Origin: Billgrantia saliphila
GTDB lineage: Bacteria > Pseudomonadota > Gammaproteobacteria > Pseudomonadales > Halomonadaceae
Direction of reading: 5' to 3'
Length of the DNA: 64,000 nt
Assembly (NCBI RefSeq): GCF_002930105.1
Contig: NZ_PJRN01000015.1
Coordinates: 1-64,000 of the forward strand
Below the pieces are notes generated by a model. The model saw nothing but the letters and a program-made list of their open reading frames with translations, was not told the origin of the DNA and made no database searches. Position numbers and translations under genes: made by a program. Of this stretch, positions 25,610 through 34,339 are shown in pieces (position 1 is the first letter of the stretch; every line of letters begins with the position of its first letter).

Positions 25610-26614
25610 ATGAAGACTCACGCACGCCACACTCTCTGCGCCACCATCGGGGGCCTTTCCACCCTGGCGCTCTCCATCATGGCGGCCAACGTCCAGGCGG
25701 CCCAGGAGGTCAGCCTCGGCCACACACTGTCCTCTTCCTCCCACTACGCCGTGGGGGCGAAGGCCTTCAAGGAGACGCTCGAAAAACTCAGCGACGGCGC
25801 CTTCACGGTTACCGAGCACCCGTCCGGGGCGCTGGGCGGCGAGCGGGAGATGATCGAGGGGCTGCAGATCGGCACCGTGGACATCGTCATCACTTCCACC
25901 GGGCCGCTCGGCAACTTCGTGCCCGAGACCTACGTGCTCGACCTGCCGTTCCTGTTCGAGAACTACGACCAGGCGCGCTGCGTGCTGGACAGCGAGCTCG
26001 GCGACGAGTTGCTGGAGAAGATGGCCGACCACGACCTGGCCGGCCTGGCCTGGTCGGAGAACGGCTTTCGCCACCTGACCAATAACGAGCGCGCGGTGAC
26101 CAGTCCCGACGATGCCGAAGGGCTGCGGGTGCGCACCATGGAAAACGAGGTGCATCAGGAAGCGTTCCGCCAACTGGGCGCGCGACCCACGCCGATGGCG
26201 TTTCCGGAGCTGTTCACCGCGTTGCAGCAGGGCACCGTGGATGGCCAGGAGAATCCCATCACGGTGATCGTCGCCACCAATTTCTGGGAGGTACAGGATC
26301 ACCTTTCGTTGACCGGCCACGTCTACTCGCCGGCCGTGGTGCTGGGCTCGCCGCTCCTGCTCGATGGGCTGAGCGACGAGGAGCGCGAATGGTTCCGCGA
26401 AGCCGCCCGTGCCTCGGCCGAGGCCACTCGGGCTGAAGTGTCGCGACTGGAAGAGGAGGGCGTGGCGCTACTGGAGGAGCGTGGCATGACGGTTCAGACC
26501 GATATCGACATCGCTCCCTTCCAGGAGGCCGTCGAGCCGGCCTACCAGATCTTCACCGACCAGCATGGCAGCGAGATGCTGGAGCGTATACAGGAGAAGG
26601 CCGGCAGCTGCTGA
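25610..26614 (+). CDS. TRAP transporter solute-binding protein (DctP), tetronate locus
   Basis: A 334-residue periplasmic receptor. The signal peptide runs to about residue 32 (LSIMAANVQAAQ). The mature protein starts EVSLGHTLSSSSHYAVGAK, typical of sugar-acid DctP proteins. The carboxylate-binding Arg is in EGLRVRTMENEVHQEAF, and MAFPELFTALQQGTVDGQENP is the family signature. It closes the metabolic genes and begins the transporter part of the operon. Threonate or erythronate is the likely ligand by context. A stem-loop starts at its stop codon. Confidence 0.88.
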   Translation: MKTHARHTLCATIGGLSTLALSIMAANVQAAQEVSLGHTLSSSSHYAVGAKAFKETLEKLSDGAFTVTEHPSGALGGEREMIEGLQIGTVDIVITSTGPLGNFVPETYVLDLPFLFENYDQARCVLDSELGDELLEKMADHDLAGLAWSENGFRHLTNNERAVTSPDDAEGLRVRTMENEVHQEAFRQLGARPTPMAFPELFTALQQGTVDGQENPITVIVATNFWEVQDHLSLTGHVYSPAVVLGSPLLLDGLSDEEREWFREAARASAEATRAEVSRLEEEGVALLEERGMTVQTDIDIAPFQEAVEPAYQIFTDQHGSEMLERIQEKAGSC

Positions 26615-26645
26615 GGAAACGCTGACGCTCTGTTCAGTGCTTCCT
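26614..26645 (+). repeat. Stem-loop at dctP stop codon, short copy of a shared repeat
   Basis: AGGAAACGCTGA (26614-26625) pairs with TCAGTGCTTCCT (26634-26645): ten Watson-Crick pairs, one G-U and one A-C, with an 8-base loop. The arm begins with the last base of the dctP TGA. The 17-mer GCTGAGGAAACGCTGAC around it (26610-26626) recurs exactly at 40404-40420 after another binding-protein gene. No U tract follows, so it looks like a 3' stabiliser or processing element rather than a terminator. Confidence 0.65.
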
Positions 26646-26708
26646 GAGGGAAGTTTCCAAACCGTGCCCCGGCCTATGCCGGGGCACACCGGCAGGAATC
26701 GTGCGCCC

Positions 26709-27308
26709 ATGGTGGACCTGTTTCTTCGTTTCGAGCGCCAGTTGACGCGCCTGGCCCTGGCCCTCGCCGTGATCATGCTGGTGGTTTCGGTCACGCTCAG
26801 CTTCTACCAGGTGCTCACGCGCTTCGTGTTCAACGCGCCCTCCACCTGGTCGGAGGTGGCCGCACGCACGGCGATGATCTGGTGCGTGTTCATGGCCGCG
26901 GCCGCGACCTTCCGCGGGGGTTACATGATGGCCGTCGAGGTGATCTACAAGCTCGTACCGCAACGCTTGGTGCTGCTTCTCGAGCTGGCCATCGTGGCGT
27001 GCTGCCTGGCGGTGCTGACGGTGTTGATCCACTTCGGCCTGCAGATGACCCTGCGGGTCGCGAACCAGACCATGTCGGGCATGAACATCTCCATGTCCTA
27101 CGCCTACGCGGCAATTCCCGTCGGCGCCGGCTTCGCCATCGTCGCGGTCCTCGCCCGCCTGCTGGCGCAGATCACCGGGCGCGAGCCGGTGGGGCCGGAG
27201 GCGAGCGAGGTCGGCACAGAGGCCGAGATACCGCAGAGCCCGCCGATGCGTCGCGAGCTCCAGGACGACTCGAACGCGAGCGCCGAACCGGGGGAGACGC
27301 GGCCATGA
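26709..27308 (+). CDS. TRAP transporter small permease (DctQ)
   Basis: A 199-residue membrane protein with four predicted helices. The DctQ pattern is FLRFERQLTRLALALAVIM, FYQVLTRFVFNAPSTWSEVAARTAMIW, and a GGYMMAVE loop, with FGLQMTLRVANQTMSGMNISM between helices 3 and 4. A hydrophilic tail of about 45 residues follows the last helix. It begins 94 bp after dctP, beyond the stem-loop, and overlaps dctM by 4 bp. Confidence 0.87.
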   Translation: MVDLFLRFERQLTRLALALAVIMLVVSVTLSFYQVLTRFVFNAPSTWSEVAARTAMIWCVFMAAAATFRGGYMMAVEVIYKLVPQRLVLLLELAIVACCLAVLTVLIHFGLQMTLRVANQTMSGMNISMSYAYAAIPVGAGFAIVAVLARLLAQITGREPVGPEASEVGTEAEIPQSPPMRRELQDDSNASAEPGETRP

Positions 27309-28579
27309 ATCTCGTCATCGGCCTGTCGCTGATCATCCTCTTCGCCTTCGGCGTGCCGATCGCCGTCTCGATCATGCTGGCGTCGATCATCGGCATTGAG
27401 TTCTTCTCACGGCTGCCGCTGCTGCTGGTACCGCAGCAGATGTTCATCGGCATCGACAAGTTTCCGCTGATGGCGATTCCTTTCTTCATCCTCGCCGGCA
27501 ACCTGATGGCGGCAGGGGGCATTTCGCAGCGCCTGGTGGATCTCGCCAAGTCGATCGTCGGCGGCGTCCAGGGCGGGTTGGCGATGACCTGCGTGCTGAC
27601 CTGCATGATGTTCGCCGCGGTTTCGGGCTCGAGCGTGGCCACAACCTTCGCCATCGGCGCCATCCTGATCCCGGCAATGGTACGCCATGGCTATCCCAAG
27701 CCGCTGGCGGCCTCGATCCAGGCCACCTCGGCGGAGCTCGGCGTGCTGATACCGCCGTCGATTCCGTTGATCCTGTTCGGCGTCAGCACCGACACCTCCA
27801 TCGGCCAGCTGTTCCTGGCCGGCGTCGGGCCGGGGCTGTTGATCGGCATCGCGCTGATCGCCTTCCTCTACCTGTTCTGCAAGCTGCGCGGCTATGGCCT
27901 AGAAGATCACAAGGACAGCACCGGCTTCATGGTCTCGTTCCGGCGCGCCTGGGCCGCCCTGCTGATGCCCGTCGTGGTCATCGGCGGTATCTACGGCGGG
28001 GTGTTCACCCCGACCGAAGCGTCGGCCGTCGCCGTGTTCTATGCGCTGGTGGTGGGTGGGCTCTACTATCGCGAACTGAAGGCAGCCGACCTGTGGCCGA
28101 TCCTGCGCCAGAGCGTGGTCTCCACGGCCGCGGTGATGCTGATCATCGCCGCCGCCTCGCTGTTCAGCTTCCTGATCAGTCGTACCGGGCTGCCGGGCCA
28201 GATCGCCGGCTGGGTCACCGAGGTCTTCGACGCTCCGATGTCCTTCCTGCTGGCGGTCAACGCTCTGCTGCTGGTCGTCGGCATGTTCATCGAGACCTCG
28301 GCGGCCATCCTGGTGCTGGCCCCGATTCTGACGCCGATCGCCATTCAGTTCGGCGTCCATCCGGTGCATTTCGGCCTGATCATGGTAGTCAACCTGGCGC
28401 TGGGCATGATCACGCCGCCGCTGGGGGTCAACCTGTTCGCCGCCTGCGCGGTGGCACGCATCTCCATCGACCAGATGCTGCCCTGGCTGCTGCGCTTCGT
28501 GCTTGTGGTGCTGGCTTGCCTGATGGCCATCACCTACATGCCGTGGATATCGATGGGACTGGTCGATCTGCTGTATTGA
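27305..28579 (+). CDS. TRAP transporter large permease (DctM)
   Basis: A 424-residue protein with about twelve helices, the ion-coupled channel of the TRAP system. Landmarks are IPFFILAGNLMAAGGISQRLVD, VSGSSVATTFAIGAILIPAM, LGVLIPPSIPLILFG and GMITPPLGVNLFAA. It is the last transporter gene; a LysR gene follows 28 bp later. Na+-coupled import of C4 sugar acids is the likely task (context inference). Confidence 0.92.
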   Translation: MNLVIGLSLIILFAFGVPIAVSIMLASIIGIEFFSRLPLLLVPQQMFIGIDKFPLMAIPFFILAGNLMAAGGISQRLVDLAKSIVGGVQGGLAMTCVLTCMMFAAVSGSSVATTFAIGAILIPAMVRHGYPKPLAASIQATSAELGVLIPPSIPLILFGVSTDTSIGQLFLAGVGPGLLIGIALIAFLYLFCKLRGYGLEDHKDSTGFMVSFRRAWAALLMPVVVIGGIYGGVFTPTEASAVAVFYALVVGGLYYRELKAADLWPILRQSVVSTAAVMLIIAAASLFSFLISRTGLPGQIAGWVTEVFDAPMSFLLAVNALLLVVGMFIETSAAILVLAPILTPIAIQFGVHPVHFGLIMVVNLALGMITPPLGVNLFAACAVARISIDQMLPWLLRFVLVVLACLMAITYMPWISMGLVDLLY

Positions 28580-28607
28580 AGATGCTGGACTCTAATAAGG
28601 AATGGCG

Positions 28608-29522
28608 ATGCAATGGCGTGCCCTGCGTTACTTCGATACCGTGGCCCGTTGCCGGTCGCTGCGCCAGGCGGCTACGGTGCTGCATATCGCGCCGACGGCG
28701 ATCAGCCGTCAGATCGACCTGCTGGAGCACCACCTCGGGACGCCATTGATCGAGCGTGGCCCGGACGGCATCCGTCTCACGGCGGCCGGCGAGCTGCTGG
28801 CCGCCCAGGCGCGGCGGACCCTGCGTGATTTCGAGCGGGTCGAAGCGCATATCGCCGACCTGCAGGGGCTCAGGACGGGACGGGTCAGCATCCAGGCGGC
28901 CGAGGGCATCGTGTCCGGATTGCTGGTCCCGGCGTTGACGAGCCTGAGTCGCGAACATCCCCGGCTATGCTTCGACATCTCGATTGCCAGTGCCGGCCGG
29001 GTCATCGAGGCGTTGCGCCGTGGCGACGCCGATATCGGCCTAGCCTTCTTCCTGCCACAGCGGGACGACATCGTCAGCGTGGCGAGCGCGGAGCTGACCC
29101 ACCATGCGGTCATGGCCCCCTGCCATCCCCTGGCATCAGCCGAGTCGTTGTCGCTGGCGGATATCGCCGGCCATGCCCTGGCTCTGCCGGACGACTCCTT
29201 CGGAGTGCGCCAGGCGCTCGATCGCGCGGCCCGGGAGCAGGGGGTGCGCCTGGCACCCAATTTTCATACCTCCTCGCTGGAAACCCAGAAGTCGCTGGCC
29301 ATGGCCGGCGGGGCCATTCTGGTGCTGCCGCGCATGGCCGTGGCGCGAGAGTGCGACGCCGGACAGCTGCGCGCCGTGCCGCTGAAGCAGACCGAACTGG
29401 CGGGGGCGAGGGTCGACCTGTGCCTCTATCGGCACCGTCAGCGCAGCTTCGCCATGGAGGCGTGCCTGTCACTCCTCGCCAATGCCCTGGAAAACTTGTC
29501 CGGTGAGCGGGAAGAGACTTGA
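28608..29522 (+). CDS. LysR-family regulator
   Basis: A 304-residue LysR protein. The helix-turn-helix is CRSLRQAATVLHIAPTAISRQIDLLEHHLG near residues 16-45, followed by an effector domain from about 92 (RVSIQAAEGIVSGLLVPAL) to the end. AAGGA six bases upstream favours ATG 28608 over 28602. It is co-directional between the tetronate TRAP genes and the amidase cluster. Which one it controls is uncertain; position immediately before the amidase favours the latter. Confidence 0.82.
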   Translation: MQWRALRYFDTVARCRSLRQAATVLHIAPTAISRQIDLLEHHLGTPLIERGPDGIRLTAAGELLAAQARRTLRDFERVEAHIADLQGLRTGRVSIQAAEGIVSGLLVPALTSLSREHPRLCFDISIASAGRVIEALRRGDADIGLAFFLPQRDDIVSVASAELTHHAVMAPCHPLASAESLSLADIAGHALALPDDSFGVRQALDRAAREQGVRLAPNFHTSSLETQKSLAMAGGAILVLPRMAVARECDAGQLRAVPLKQTELAGARVDLCLYRHRQRSFAMEACLSLLANALENLSGEREET

Positions 29523-29652
29523 ACCGGACCTGAGGTTACAACCCGCGCGGGGCGCGCACAAAAAGTGGACGCCCTGACGCCTGGATTGATGTGGCCAGGC
29601 GCACCGGGTCGCACCATGCTGAGGAATACCAACAACAAGACCGAGTGATGCC

Positions 29653-31044
29653 ATGAACGATGGCTTGACGCTGACGGCGACGGAGTTGCTCGAAGCCTAC
29701 CGTCGCAAGCGATTGTCACCGAGTGAGTATGTCGAGGCGCTGACGCGCCATATCGGACAATGGGAACCGGCGCTGAATGCGCTCTATGCCTATGATCCCG
29801 AGGGCCTCGCCCGGGCGGCCGAGGCCGCCACCGCGCGCTGGGCTCGCGGCGAGCCGCGAGGAGCCCTGGACGGCGTGCCGGTGACGCTCAAGGAGCTGAT
29901 CGCGACCCGCGGCCTGCCGGTGCCTCATGGCACCCTCGCCGGCGAGCACCCGCCGGCCATAGAGGACGCCCCGCCAGCGGCCCGCCTGGCCGAGGCAGGC
30001 GCCTTGCGGGTGGCCAAGACCACCTGTCCGGACTACGGGATGCTGTCGTCCGGGCGCTCCTCCTTCCACGGCCTGACCCGCAACCCCTGGAACCTGGAAT
30101 GGAATCCCGGCGGGTCGAGCTCCGGTGCGGCGGCGGCAGCCGCCGCAGGGTACGGCCCGCTGCACCTGGGTACCGACATCGGCGGCTCGATCCGTCTGCC
30201 GGCGGCCTGGTGCGGCATCGTCGGCTTCAAACCGACCCTCGGGCGGATTCCCATCGACCCCTACTATGTCGGCCGCTGCGCCGGCCCGATGACGCGCAGC
30301 GTGGCGGATGCCGCCTTGATGATGACGACCCTGGCACGCACCGACCGTCGCGATGCCATGCGTCTGCCGCCCGAGACCATTGACTGGCAGGACCTCGCCA
30401 TCGAGGTGCGGGGCCTGCGCCTGGGCGTGATGCTCGAGGCGGGCTGCGGCCTGCCGCTGGACGACGAGATCCGGGCTGCGGTCGAAGCCGCCGCGCGGGC
30501 CTTCGAGACCGCCGGTGCCACTTTGGTGCCACTGGGCCCGGTACTGACCCGCGAGATGCTCGATGGACTGGATCGGTTCTGGCAAGCCCGGCAGTGGAGC
30601 GAGCTGGAGCTGCTGAGCGCCGACGAGCGCGCCCGAGTGCTGCCCGAGATCGTGGCCTGGGCGGAGAGCGGAGCGCGACTCACCGGCGTCGAAGTCGTGC
30701 GCGGGTTCCAGCAGACCCTGGCCATGCGCCGGGCGACCGAGGCGATCTTCGATGAGGTCGACGCGCTGATCTCGCCAACGACGCCGAACCTGGCCTTTCC
30801 CGCCGATTGGCCCTCGCCGACCAACGATCCTCGGCGTCCCTTCGAGCATATCGCCTACACCGTGCCGTGGAACATGGGCGAGCAGCCGGCCATTTCGCTG
30901 AATGCCGGCTTCAGTCGCGTCGGGATGCCGATCGGGCTGCAGATCGTCGCGCCGCGCTTCGAAGACCATCGGGTACTGAAACTGGCCGGGGCGTTCGAGA
31001 CGTGGCGAGGCCCGATGACCTCCTGGCCATTGCCGCCGAGGTGA
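29653..31044 (+). CDS. Amidase-signature hydrolase
   Basis: A 463-residue amidase-signature enzyme. The Ser-cisSer-Lys triad is visible: Lys in VPVTLKELIATRG, cis-Ser in NPGGSSSGAAAAAA, and nucleophile Ser in GTDIGGSIRLPAAW. The C-terminal QPAISLNAGFSRVGMPIGLQIV is the family's closing pattern. It is cytoplasmic and hydrolyses an amide to acid and ammonia or amine. Together with the following symporter, aldehyde dehydrogenase and hydroxyacid dehydrogenase it suggests uptake and stepwise degradation of an amide or amino-acid derivative (inference). Confidence 0.85.
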   Translation: MNDGLTLTATELLEAYRRKRLSPSEYVEALTRHIGQWEPALNALYAYDPEGLARAAEAATARWARGEPRGALDGVPVTLKELIATRGLPVPHGTLAGEHPPAIEDAPPAARLAEAGALRVAKTTCPDYGMLSSGRSSFHGLTRNPWNLEWNPGGSSSGAAAAAAAGYGPLHLGTDIGGSIRLPAAWCGIVGFKPTLGRIPIDPYYVGRCAGPMTRSVADAALMMTTLARTDRRDAMRLPPETIDWQDLAIEVRGLRLGVMLEAGCGLPLDDEIRAAVEAAARAFETAGATLVPLGPVLTREMLDGLDRFWQARQWSELELLSADERARVLPEIVAWAESGARLTGVEVVRGFQQTLAMRRATEAIFDEVDALISPTTPNLAFPADWPSPTNDPRRPFEHIAYTVPWNMGEQPAISLNAGFSRVGMPIGLQIVAPRFEDHRVLKLAGAFETWRGPMTSWPLPPR

Positions 31045-31097
31045 GGGTCGCTCGATGGTCTCGTAAAACAACTTTGATCACGTCTGCGGAGTGACTC

Positions 31098-31328
31098 ATG
31101 CGCCGTCCCATCGTATTGCCGACCAGCTGGAAGGGCTGGATCGTATCGAGTGGTTTCCTGCTGGTCATCGTGGCAGGAGTCTGGCCGATGATCGGCTGGG
31201 TCAATCGTGCCACCTTGGTGTTCGGCGTCCCGGCCCTGGTGGCCTGGAGTTATCTCATCATCTTCTCCTGCTGCGCGATCATGGTGCTCGGCAACCGGCT
31301 GGTGGGGGAGGACGAGAGCGATGACTAG
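31098..31328 (+). CDS. Small membrane subunit of an SSS symporter (DUF3311-like)
   Basis: A 76-residue protein with two hydrophobic helices (about 14-34 and 43-64). GGAG lies seven bases before the ATG. It overlaps the start of the SSS symporter gene by 8 bp, the arrangement seen for small partner subunits of sodium/solute symporters such as those of the pantothenate and acetate families. Function as an accessory subunit is inferred from size, topology and position. Confidence 0.65.
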   Translation: MRRPIVLPTSWKGWIVSSGFLLVIVAGVWPMIGWVNRATLVFGVPALVAWSYLIIFSCCAIMVLGNRLVGEDESDD

Positions 31329-32817
31329 CTGGCTGCCGCTGCTGATTACCCTGGCGTACGTGGCGGTCGCCATCGGCATCGGCCTGCACGCCCGGGCGGG
31401 GCGACGCATGGACAGTCTGGAGGAGTGGGGGGTGGCGGGACGCAGCATGGGGCCGGTAACGCTCTACCTGCTGATCGCCGCCGGTAGCGTCAGCGCCTAT
31501 ACCTTCATGGGGGCTCCCGGCTGGGCCTACTCCAAGGGCGTGCCGGTGTTCTACGTGGCAATCTATCTGGCATATCTGGCGCTGGTCGCCTGGTATTTCG
31601 GACCCAAAGTGTGGGCCTTCGGCGAGAAGTTCGGTCATGTGACCCAGGCCAGCGCCATCGCGGATCGTTACCAGAGCCCGGCACTGGGCGCCCTGGCCGC
31701 GCTGGTGATGTCGGTGGGATCGCTGGCCTATGCCGTGCTCCAGACCATCGGTTCAGCCTACATCCTCTTCGTGATGAGCGGCGGAGCCATTCCCGTCTGG
31801 GGCGGCGTGCTGCTGGTGCTGAGCTGCATCGCGCTCTATCTGTTCGTCAGCGGGCAGCGCGCCATCGGCAGGACCAATGCCTTTCAGGGCGTACTGATGC
31901 TCGGCGTCGCCTGGGCAGTGGGTCTGTGGGCAGCCCGGGTGGCAACGGGCGAGTGGGGCTTCGCCGGTGTGTTCGCGCGGCTGCAGCACGAGCACGCCGC
32001 GTACCTGACCCTGCCCGGCGCGGGCGGGGACATGAGCTTCAGCTTCTGGACCACCTCTATCATCGTCTCGATGCTGTCGTTCATGCCGCCGGTGTGGACC
32101 CAGTGGATGAGCGCTTCGTCGGCCCGCACCATACGACGCAGTGCGACCTGGCTGCCCACCTACTACGTGGTGATTCTGCCCATGGTCGTGGTGGGTTTCA
32201 TCGGCATCTTTTCGTTACCCGAACTGGCCCGTGTCGACACGGTGGCGCTGGAATACGCCATGCAGCACATGCCCTCGCTCCTGGTCGGGCTGCTGGGGGC
32301 GGGAACCCTGGCCGCGTCGATGTCTTCCTGCGAACCCTTCATCCATTCCGTGGCCCTGACCTACAGCAAGGATGTGCTGCAACCGGCCTTCAAGCTGTCC
32401 GAGGCGCGTGCCGGAGTGCTGGCGCGCTGGCTGATCTTCCCTCTGATGGCCTTGATCATCGCGCCGCTGGCCATTGCCGAGCCGGGCAACCTGGTGATGA
32501 TTCTGCTGATCGGCCTGGGGTTCGCCTCCCAGGTGCTGCCGGCCTTCATCGGCATGTTCTTCTGGCCACGTGCGTCTGGCTGGGGTGTCGCCGCGGGCAT
32601 CCTGGTCGGTTTCGTCGTGACCGTAGCCCTCACCACGCTCTGGCCGCATCCGCTGGGCATCCATGCCGGCTTCTGGGGACTGATGATCAACCTGCCGGTC
32701 TTCATCCTGGTGTCACTGCTGACCGCCCCCGTTGCCGCTGACGTCACCGAGCGCTTCTTCCGTATCGCCGCGCCCTGGCACTACCGCCGACAGACACCGG
32801 CCCTGTCGCTCCCGTGA
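31321..32817 (+). CDS. Sodium/solute symporter (SSS family)
   Basis: A 498-residue integral membrane protein with about 12-13 helices. SSS hallmarks include LEEWGVAGRSMGPVTLYLLIAAGSVSAYTFMG near the N-terminus and RTNAFQGVLM (the G-R-x-x-x-Q motif). SMLSFMPPVWTQWMSASSART and GAGTLAASMSSCEPFIHSVALTYSKDV carry the sodium-2 site serines. It takes up the substrate of the surrounding catabolic genes; carboxylates or amino-acid-like compounds are likely. It is coupled to the small subunit upstream and followed 39 bp later by the aldehyde dehydrogenase. Confidence 0.88.
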   Translation: MTSWLPLLITLAYVAVAIGIGLHARAGRRMDSLEEWGVAGRSMGPVTLYLLIAAGSVSAYTFMGAPGWAYSKGVPVFYVAIYLAYLALVAWYFGPKVWAFGEKFGHVTQASAIADRYQSPALGALAALVMSVGSLAYAVLQTIGSAYILFVMSGGAIPVWGGVLLVLSCIALYLFVSGQRAIGRTNAFQGVLMLGVAWAVGLWAARVATGEWGFAGVFARLQHEHAAYLTLPGAGGDMSFSFWTTSIIVSMLSFMPPVWTQWMSASSARTIRRSATWLPTYYVVILPMVVVGFIGIFSLPELARVDTVALEYAMQHMPSLLVGLLGAGTLAASMSSCEPFIHSVALTYSKDVLQPAFKLSEARAGVLARWLIFPLMALIIAPLAIAEPGNLVMILLIGLGFASQVLPAFIGMFFWPRASGWGVAAGILVGFVVTVALTTLWPHPLGIHAGFWGLMINLPVFILVSLLTAPVAADVTERFFRIAAPWHYRRQTPALSLP

Positions 32818-32856
32818 CTCGACCGACACCAACCGCTTGACGAGGACATGCGCATC

Positions 32857-34323
32857 ATGAGCCATCACGCACTGCCCGCCACTCCCCCCGCCGGCGCCCT
32901 GATCGGCGGCGAATGGGTACCGACCCAGGCATTGATCGAAGTAGAGACGCCCTCCAGCGGCGCCGCCATCGCGCAAATCGCCCGCTGCCAAGACGAAGAA
33001 GTGAGGGTGGCGGTGGATGCCGCCCGCCGTGCCTTCGGCGGAAGCCTGGGGGACTGGTCGCGCTGGGGTGCCAGGCGACGCGGCGAATGGCTGCTCGCCT
33101 TCGCCGAGGTCATCGACGCCGATCGCGACACCCTGGCGGCCCTGGAGTGTGCCGATACCGGCAAGCCGATGACCCAGGCGCGCGGCGATATCGCGGCCTG
33201 CGCCCGCTATTTTCGCTTCTACGGCGGTGGCGCCGACAAGCTGCACGGCGAGACGATTCCCTTCGACGATGGCTTCGCCGTGCTGACCCTGCGCGAGCCC
33301 TTCGGCGTATGCGCCCAGATCATTCCCTGGAACTATCCGGCACAGATATTTGGCCGCTGCGTGGCCGCGGCGCTCGCCGCCGGTAATACGGTGGTACTCA
33401 AGCCCGCCGAGGATGCCTGCCTGAGCGTGCTGCGCCTGGCCCAGCTGGCCCAGGAGCATGGCTTGCCGCCGGGCGCGCTGAACGTGCTGCCGGGGCTCGG
33501 CAGCGAAGCGGGGGCAGCGCTGGCGGCGCACCCCGGCATCGATCATCTTTCGTTCACCGGCTCCCCCGAGACCGGCACCCGCGTGAACCGGGCCGCGGCG
33601 GGGCATCACGTGCCGGTGACCCTGGAACTTGGCGGCAAGTCGCCGCAAATCGTCTTTGCCGACGCCGACCAGGACGCGGCGCTGGAGGCGGTGGTGCGCG
33701 GCATCGTGCAGAACGCGGGGCAGACCTGCTCGGCCGGCAGTCGACTGCTACTAGAGGCGAGCTGCGCCGAAGCGGCCCTGGGGGCGTTGATCGAGCGCTT
33801 CTCGGCGCTGCGCTGCGATGCGGGCGAGGCGGACGCCGACTGCGGCCCGCTGATCAACGCACGCCAGAAGGCCAAGCTCGAGGCGCGTCTCGACGCCGCC
33901 ATGGCCGATGGCATTCGGGTCGCGGCCAGGGCACGGCTGGCCGAAACCGCGCCGTCCGGCGGTCATTTCGTGGTACCGCAGATCCTCACCGACATTCCGG
34001 CCGGCCACGACGTGCTGCGCGAGGAGCTGTTCGGTCCGGTGCTGGCGTTGCAGGTCTTCCGCGATGAGGCCGAGGCCCTGCGCCTGGCCAATGCCACCGA
34101 CTTCGGTCTGTGCGCCGGGGTCTGGACCCGCGACGGGGGGCGCCAACTGCGCCTGGCCAAGGGCATCCGCAGCGGCCAGGTGTTCGTCAACAACTACGGC
34201 GCGGGCGGCGGCATCGAGCTGCCATTCGGCGGGGTGGGGCGGTCGGGGCACGGCCGTGAGAAAGGCTTCGAGGGGCTGCGCAGCTACACCCGCTTGAAGA
34301 CGGTAGCCATCAAGCATGGATAA
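32857..34323 (+). CDS. NAD(P)-dependent aldehyde dehydrogenase
   Basis: A 488-residue ALDH. The oxyanion Asn is in IIPWNYPAQIF, NAD binding in VLKPAEDACLSVL and FTGSPETG, the general base Glu in VTLELGGKSPQIVF, and the catalytic Cys in NAGQTCSAGSRL. LPFGGVGRSGHGREKGFEGL closes the C-terminus. It groups with betaine-aldehyde/gamma-guanidinobutyraldehyde-type enzymes by wording. ATG 32848 and ATG 32857 are both in frame; the GAGG at 32842-32845 is closer to proper spacing for 32857. It overlaps nothing and precedes a hydroxyacid dehydrogenase by 16 bp. Confidence 0.88.
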   Translation: MSHHALPATPPAGALIGGEWVPTQALIEVETPSSGAAIAQIARCQDEEVRVAVDAARRAFGGSLGDWSRWGARRRGEWLLAFAEVIDADRDTLAALECADTGKPMTQARGDIAACARYFRFYGGGADKLHGETIPFDDGFAVLTLREPFGVCAQIIPWNYPAQIFGRCVAAALAAGNTVVLKPAEDACLSVLRLAQLAQEHGLPPGALNVLPGLGSEAGAALAAHPGIDHLSFTGSPETGTRVNRAAAGHHVPVTLELGGKSPQIVFADADQDAALEAVVRGIVQNAGQTCSAGSRLLLEASCAEAALGALIERFSALRCDAGEADADCGPLINARQKAKLEARLDAAMADGIRVAARARLAETAPSGGHFVVPQILTDIPAGHDVLREELFGPVLALQVFRDEAEALRLANATDFGLCAGVWTRDGGRQLRLAKGIRSGQVFVNNYGAGGGIELPFGGVGRSGHGREKGFEGLRSYTRLKTVAIKHG

Positions 34324-34339
34324 GTCAGGGGAGAGAGGC

